Assembly (NCBI GenBank): GCA_017443595.1
Contig: JAFSYU010000040.1
Span: 1-64,000, forward strand
From: Clostridia bacterium
GTDB lineage: Bacteria > Bacillota > Clostridia > Oscillospirales > CAG-272
Direction: 5' to 3'
DNA length: 64,000 nt
A model generated the notes under the pieces. That model was not told the origin of the DNA. It did no database searches and saw only the letters and a program-made list of their open reading frames with translations. Below, in pieces: positions 61,246 to 64,000 of this stretch (positions are counted from its first letter, which is position 1; each line of letters begins with the position of its first letter). The position numbers were made by a program, and so were the translations under genes.

Positions 61246-62616
61246 ATGAAAAAAATACTTGCAGCTCTGATATCCGTTTTAATGCTTCTTCCGCTTGCCG
61301 CCTGTACGGGCGATACCGGACCCGGGGTGACGTCGGAACCGACACAGACCGTAACGGACAAGGTAACGGAAACAGAGACGGAAACAGAAACGGAGACGGA
61401 AGCTCATACGGATGAGCAGACGGAGACGGATAAAACGGACGAAACAAAGCCGGCTGAAAAAGAAAAAACGGCGGACGTCACAAATATAAAATTCTTTACG
61501 TTTGACGATACTTTTACCGGTAAGATAATAGGCTTATACTGTGAGACCGAGCCGAACTCGACCGTTATGGTCTTCAATTCAGCCGGTGAAATGGTCTTGA
61601 AAGAACGCGCTATAGATAAATATTTCTACGGCAAATTCGTGATGCCGGAGGGCAAAGAGTCTGAGGACGTGTTCTTCTTTGCGCAGAGCGACGGTAAAGA
61701 AATATCCGACGCAAGCGACATGGTCACGCTGCATTTTGACGAAAACGTCGGTGCAAACGCGATGATAGCGCATAACAGCCACGTTTTCTTAAACTGGTAC
61801 AGAAACCATTACGACGGATACGAAGTCGTACCGGGAGACAGTGAAGCAGAGCAGAAAACGTATATGTTAAGCATAAAAAAATATCTTGACGCACAGCTTG
61901 ACGTGATCAGAGAAAAAACCGGCAAAAATACAAAAATAATAGTTATAAACTGCACAAACCCCGCAACTATATATCACGAACAGCAGTACAGCGAAGAAGA
62001 AGGCGGCTGGGGAGACCATTTTCTTCCCACCTCAATAACTCAGTTTGCCGAATATATGAAAAACGACGACGATATTTATATAATCGACAACCGCCAGCTG
62101 CTTGAAGAAAACAAAAACGACAGACTGCTTTTCATGCAGGCTGACTCCCACTGGACGCAGATAGCGGCGTATTACGCATATTATCTTGCCGCACAGAGAA
62201 TACAAAAAGATTTTCCAAAAACAAAGATATACGATCTTGACAGGGATTTTGACGTGCAGATCGTGGAATCCGGCGGAGACCTTTTGAATTTCATAGGCGC
62301 TTCCGCTCTCGGAGCGCGCGCCGCTACAGCAAACGTGTCATGGAAGGACGCTTCCATGGCGGCGCCGGAAACGGCTCCCACGGCTTACGTTATGGGAGAT
62401 TCTTATTACCATGCCATAAGCGGTTTTCTTGATCTTTTATTCAGCGATATTTATTTAAACGACCCGGAAAACAACCCGCCGCTGTACGACTACACGCTTG
62501 AAGATCTGGCGCAAAGACAGCCGGATTATCTTGTATACATCTGGACGGAAAGAAATATAGACGGACCGCTCAGCATGCTGACGTCATGCATCAACGCGGG
62601 CAATATAGTAAACTGA
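61246..62616 (+). CDS. AlgX-like SGNH lipoprotein, paralogue B
   Basis: 456 residues. Lipoprotein signal with LAAC lipobox (Cys at about 21). A shorter Thr/Glu stalk (about 42-85). The catalytic order is the same as in paralogue A: MQADSHWTQIAAYYAYYL (Asp-x-His-Trp, about 296-313) and YVMGDSYYHAI (Ser of GDS, about 380-390). The canonical Trp is kept. Likely O-acetylation of an extracellular glycan. AAAGGA upstream. The pair may act on two positions or two polymers. Confidence 0.8.
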   Translation: MKKILAALISVLMLLPLAACTGDTGPGVTSEPTQTVTDKVTETETETETETEAHTDEQTETDKTDETKPAEKEKTADVTNIKFFTFDDTFTGKIIGLYCETEPNSTVMVFNSAGEMVLKERAIDKYFYGKFVMPEGKESEDVFFFAQSDGKEISDASDMVTLHFDENVGANAMIAHNSHVFLNWYRNHYDGYEVVPGDSEAEQKTYMLSIKKYLDAQLDVIREKTGKNTKIIVINCTNPATIYHEQQYSEEEGGWGDHFLPTSITQFAEYMKNDDDIYIIDNRQLLEENKNDRLLFMQADSHWTQIAAYYAYYLAAQRIQKDFPKTKIYDLDRDFDVQIVESGGDLLNFIGASALGARAATANVSWKDASMAAPETAPTAYVMGDSYYHAISGFLDLLFSDIYLNDPENNPPLYDYTLEDLAQRQPDYLVYIWTERNIDGPLSMLTSCINAGNIVN

Positions 62617-62622
62617 ATCATA

Positions 62623-63741
62623 ATGAAAAAGGTTTGTAACGGCATAGACAGAGCGGAAAGTTTGCCGCTTTTAAAAGAAGGCAGGCTTGGGCTTATAACG
62701 AATCACGCCGGCGTAAGAGCGGATCTTACGCCGTCGTACGAGTATTTAAACGAAAAATATAAGCTCACGGCGCTTTTTTCACCCGAGCACGGCATATACG
62801 GCGCGGCTCAGGCGGGCGCAAAGTTTGAAGAAACGGAGCGCGAGGAAAAGACCGGCGTGCCGGTTTACAGCCTTTATAACGGCAGGACGGCGCCGGATGA
62901 GCAGATGCTGTCCGAGGTGGATATACTCTGCTTTGATATGCAGGACGTAGGCGCGCGGTTTTACACGTATTTGTATACGATGACGCGGAGCATGAAAGCC
63001 GCCGCGGAGCAGGGAAAACCGTTCATCGTCTTTGACCGCATAAACCCGATAGGCCTCTCAAAAGTCGAAGGCGAGATACTTGACGAGCATAACGCCAGCT
63101 TCATAGGCGAATACGCCGTGCCGCACAGATACGGACTCAGCATAGGCGAATTTGCAAAGTATATAAACGCGGAAAAGGGCATAAACGCCGACCTTTACGT
63201 CATACCGTGCGAAGGGCTTGACAGAGATACGTATTTTGACGAGACGCAGTTGTGTTTCGTCGCCCCGTCGCCCAATATGCCCACGCCGAGCACCGCGCTC
63301 GTATATCCCGGCACGTGCATTTTTGAAGGCGTACGGAATATGAGCGAGGGCAGGGGAACGACACAGCCGTTTGAGCTGATAGGCGCGCCTTATATAGACG
63401 ATAACGCTCTGTGCGAATATATGAATTCGCTTTGTTTACCCGGCGCAAGAGCACGCCGCGTGCGCTTCACGCCTACTTTTTCAAAATTTGCGGGACAGAT
63501 GTGCCGCGGCATACAGATACACGTCACGGACAAACGCGCGTTTTCACCGTTTGAATACGGCATGCGCCTGTTCAGATATCTGTATGAGAATTATGAGCTT
63601 GATATAAATGAGGGGACAATTAAACGCAACTTCGGCACGTCCCGCATACTTGACTGTACCGATATAGACGAACTCTTATCGGACTGCCGGCAAAAATCGG
63701 CGGAATTCAAAAAATCAACGGAAAAATACCGGATATATTGA
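62623..63741 (+). CDS. NamZ/DUF1343-family exo-muramidase-like protein
   Basis: 372 residues. LGLITNHAGV near the N-terminus, LFSPEHGIYGAAQAG, FDMQDVGARFYTYLYTM and FDRINPIGLSKVEGE are the DUF1343 signatures. Characterised members are exo-beta-N-acetylmuramidases (GH171) that release MurNAc from peptidoglycan fragments. No signal peptide is visible, unlike many family members, so it may process imported muropeptides in the cytoplasm. It lies 6 nt after lipoprotein B; the ribosome site is weak. It ends next to the GNAT gene. Confidence 0.88.
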   Translation: MKKVCNGIDRAESLPLLKEGRLGLITNHAGVRADLTPSYEYLNEKYKLTALFSPEHGIYGAAQAGAKFEETEREEKTGVPVYSLYNGRTAPDEQMLSEVDILCFDMQDVGARFYTYLYTMTRSMKAAAEQGKPFIVFDRINPIGLSKVEGEILDEHNASFIGEYAVPHRYGLSIGEFAKYINAEKGINADLYVIPCEGLDRDTYFDETQLCFVAPSPNMPTPSTALVYPGTCIFEGVRNMSEGRGTTQPFELIGAPYIDDNALCEYMNSLCLPGARARRVRFTPTFSKFAGQMCRGIQIHVTDKRAFSPFEYGMRLFRYLYENYELDINEGTIKRNFGTSRILDCTDIDELLSDCRQKSAEFKKSTEKYRIY

Positions 63742-63742
63742 T

Positions 63743-64000
63743 ATGATTTACAAAGAGAAAAAAGTCTTATTAAAAAACGGCAGGACCGTAATATTCAAAA
63801 GCCCGTCGCCTGACGACTGGCAGAAGCTGATAGATTACGTAAAATGCGTATCGTCCGAGACGCCGTATATACTTCGCACGCCGGAAGAGTGCAAGGATAC
63901 GGAGGAGTCCGAGAGGGCGTTTATAAACGGCTATAACAACAGCGAACTTAACTGTATGATATCCGTTTACGACGGAGATAAGATAGTCGGCAACTGCAAT
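63743..64000 (+). CDS. GNAT acetyltransferase, N-terminal part
   Basis: First 86 residues, cut by the window end. It starts MIYKEKKVLLKNGRTVIF and has SPSPDDWQKLIDYVKCVSSE, then MISVYDGDKIVGNCN, the beta strands of a GNAT fold just before the acetyl-CoA loop. The target cannot be named. It starts 1 nt after the NamZ-like stop. Confidence 0.7.
   Translation, partial: MIYKEKKVLLKNGRTVIFKSPSPDDWQKLIDYVKCVSSETPYILRTPEECKDTEESERAFINGYNNSELNCMISVYDGDKIVGNCN

Overview
The window reads as chromosomal DNA of an anaerobic Clostridia-type Firmicute, probably from a gut or rumen. Pointers are the SCIFF peptide with its radical-SAM maturase, a Rex redox repressor, DnaD and DnaC/DnaI-type helicase-loading proteins, a QueT transporter, M42 aminopeptidases, AGGAG-type ribosome binding sites and standard TTGACA/TATAAT promoters. 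Most genes favour ATA for isoleucine and have roughly balanced GC. I see no rRNA, tRNA, CRISPR array, transposase or phage gene. The genus cannot be named from the sequence alone.

Layout. (1) 1-5.7 kb: two large secreted, membrane-anchored repeat proteins with different codon use from the rest. The first is cut by the window edge and by an in-frame TAG. (2) 5.7-6.6 kb: a small orphan ORF, terminators and a structured intergenic repeat. (3) 6.6-28.6 kb, all minus strand: a Gfo/Idh/MocA (GH109-like) protein, L-rhamnose isomerase, an LCP / radical SAM / Cys-motif lipoprotein operon, a recG operon (metal exporter, DUF5685, J-domain protein, membrane protein, recG, degenerate macro protein, exonuclease), a rimO-pgsA-PPTase-hisS-aspS operon, an MBL-rluA-lnt operon and nth. 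(4) 28.7-33.3 kb: an E2-like acyltransferase on plus, then on minus the SCIFF (ranthipeptide) operon with a PLP decarboxylase, and an HD-domain gene with a membrane microprotein. (5) 33.4-43.2 kb, plus strand: queT-galU-deaminase-rimI-tsaD, a DnaA-box-containing AT-rich gap, then icd-rex-dnaD-dnaC and two sugar-metabolism genes. (6) 43.3-47.7 kb: a hypothetical gene on minus, a GH71/99-like surface glycosidase and a second anchored surface protein. (7) 47.8-53.8 kb, minus strand: three tandem M42 aminopeptidases translationally coupled to a Met-gamma-lyase-family PLP enzyme, a second structured repeat, and murD. (8) 54.0-64 kb, plus strand: a long run of closely spaced genes for an aminotransferase, trpS, a phosphodiester glycosidase, a GT2-GtrA fusion, an Lgt-like protein, two AlgX-like lipoproteins on Thr/Glu stalks, a NamZ-type muramidase and a GNAT cut by the window end.

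Two themes run through the window. One is the cell surface: at least seven predicted exported proteins carry acidic Thr/Glu-rich stalks, with lipoprotein-maturation enzymes (Lgt-like, Lnt) and polyprenyl-phosphate sugar transfer encoded nearby. The other is radical-SAM chemistry beside small Cys-rich proteins: the SCIFF pair, and a second pair that I cannot assign to a described system. Genes left of about 33 kb are almost all minus and those right of it mostly plus, and a cluster of DnaA-box-like sites lies at 36.9-37.2 kb. This allows, but does not prove, that a replication origin is close.
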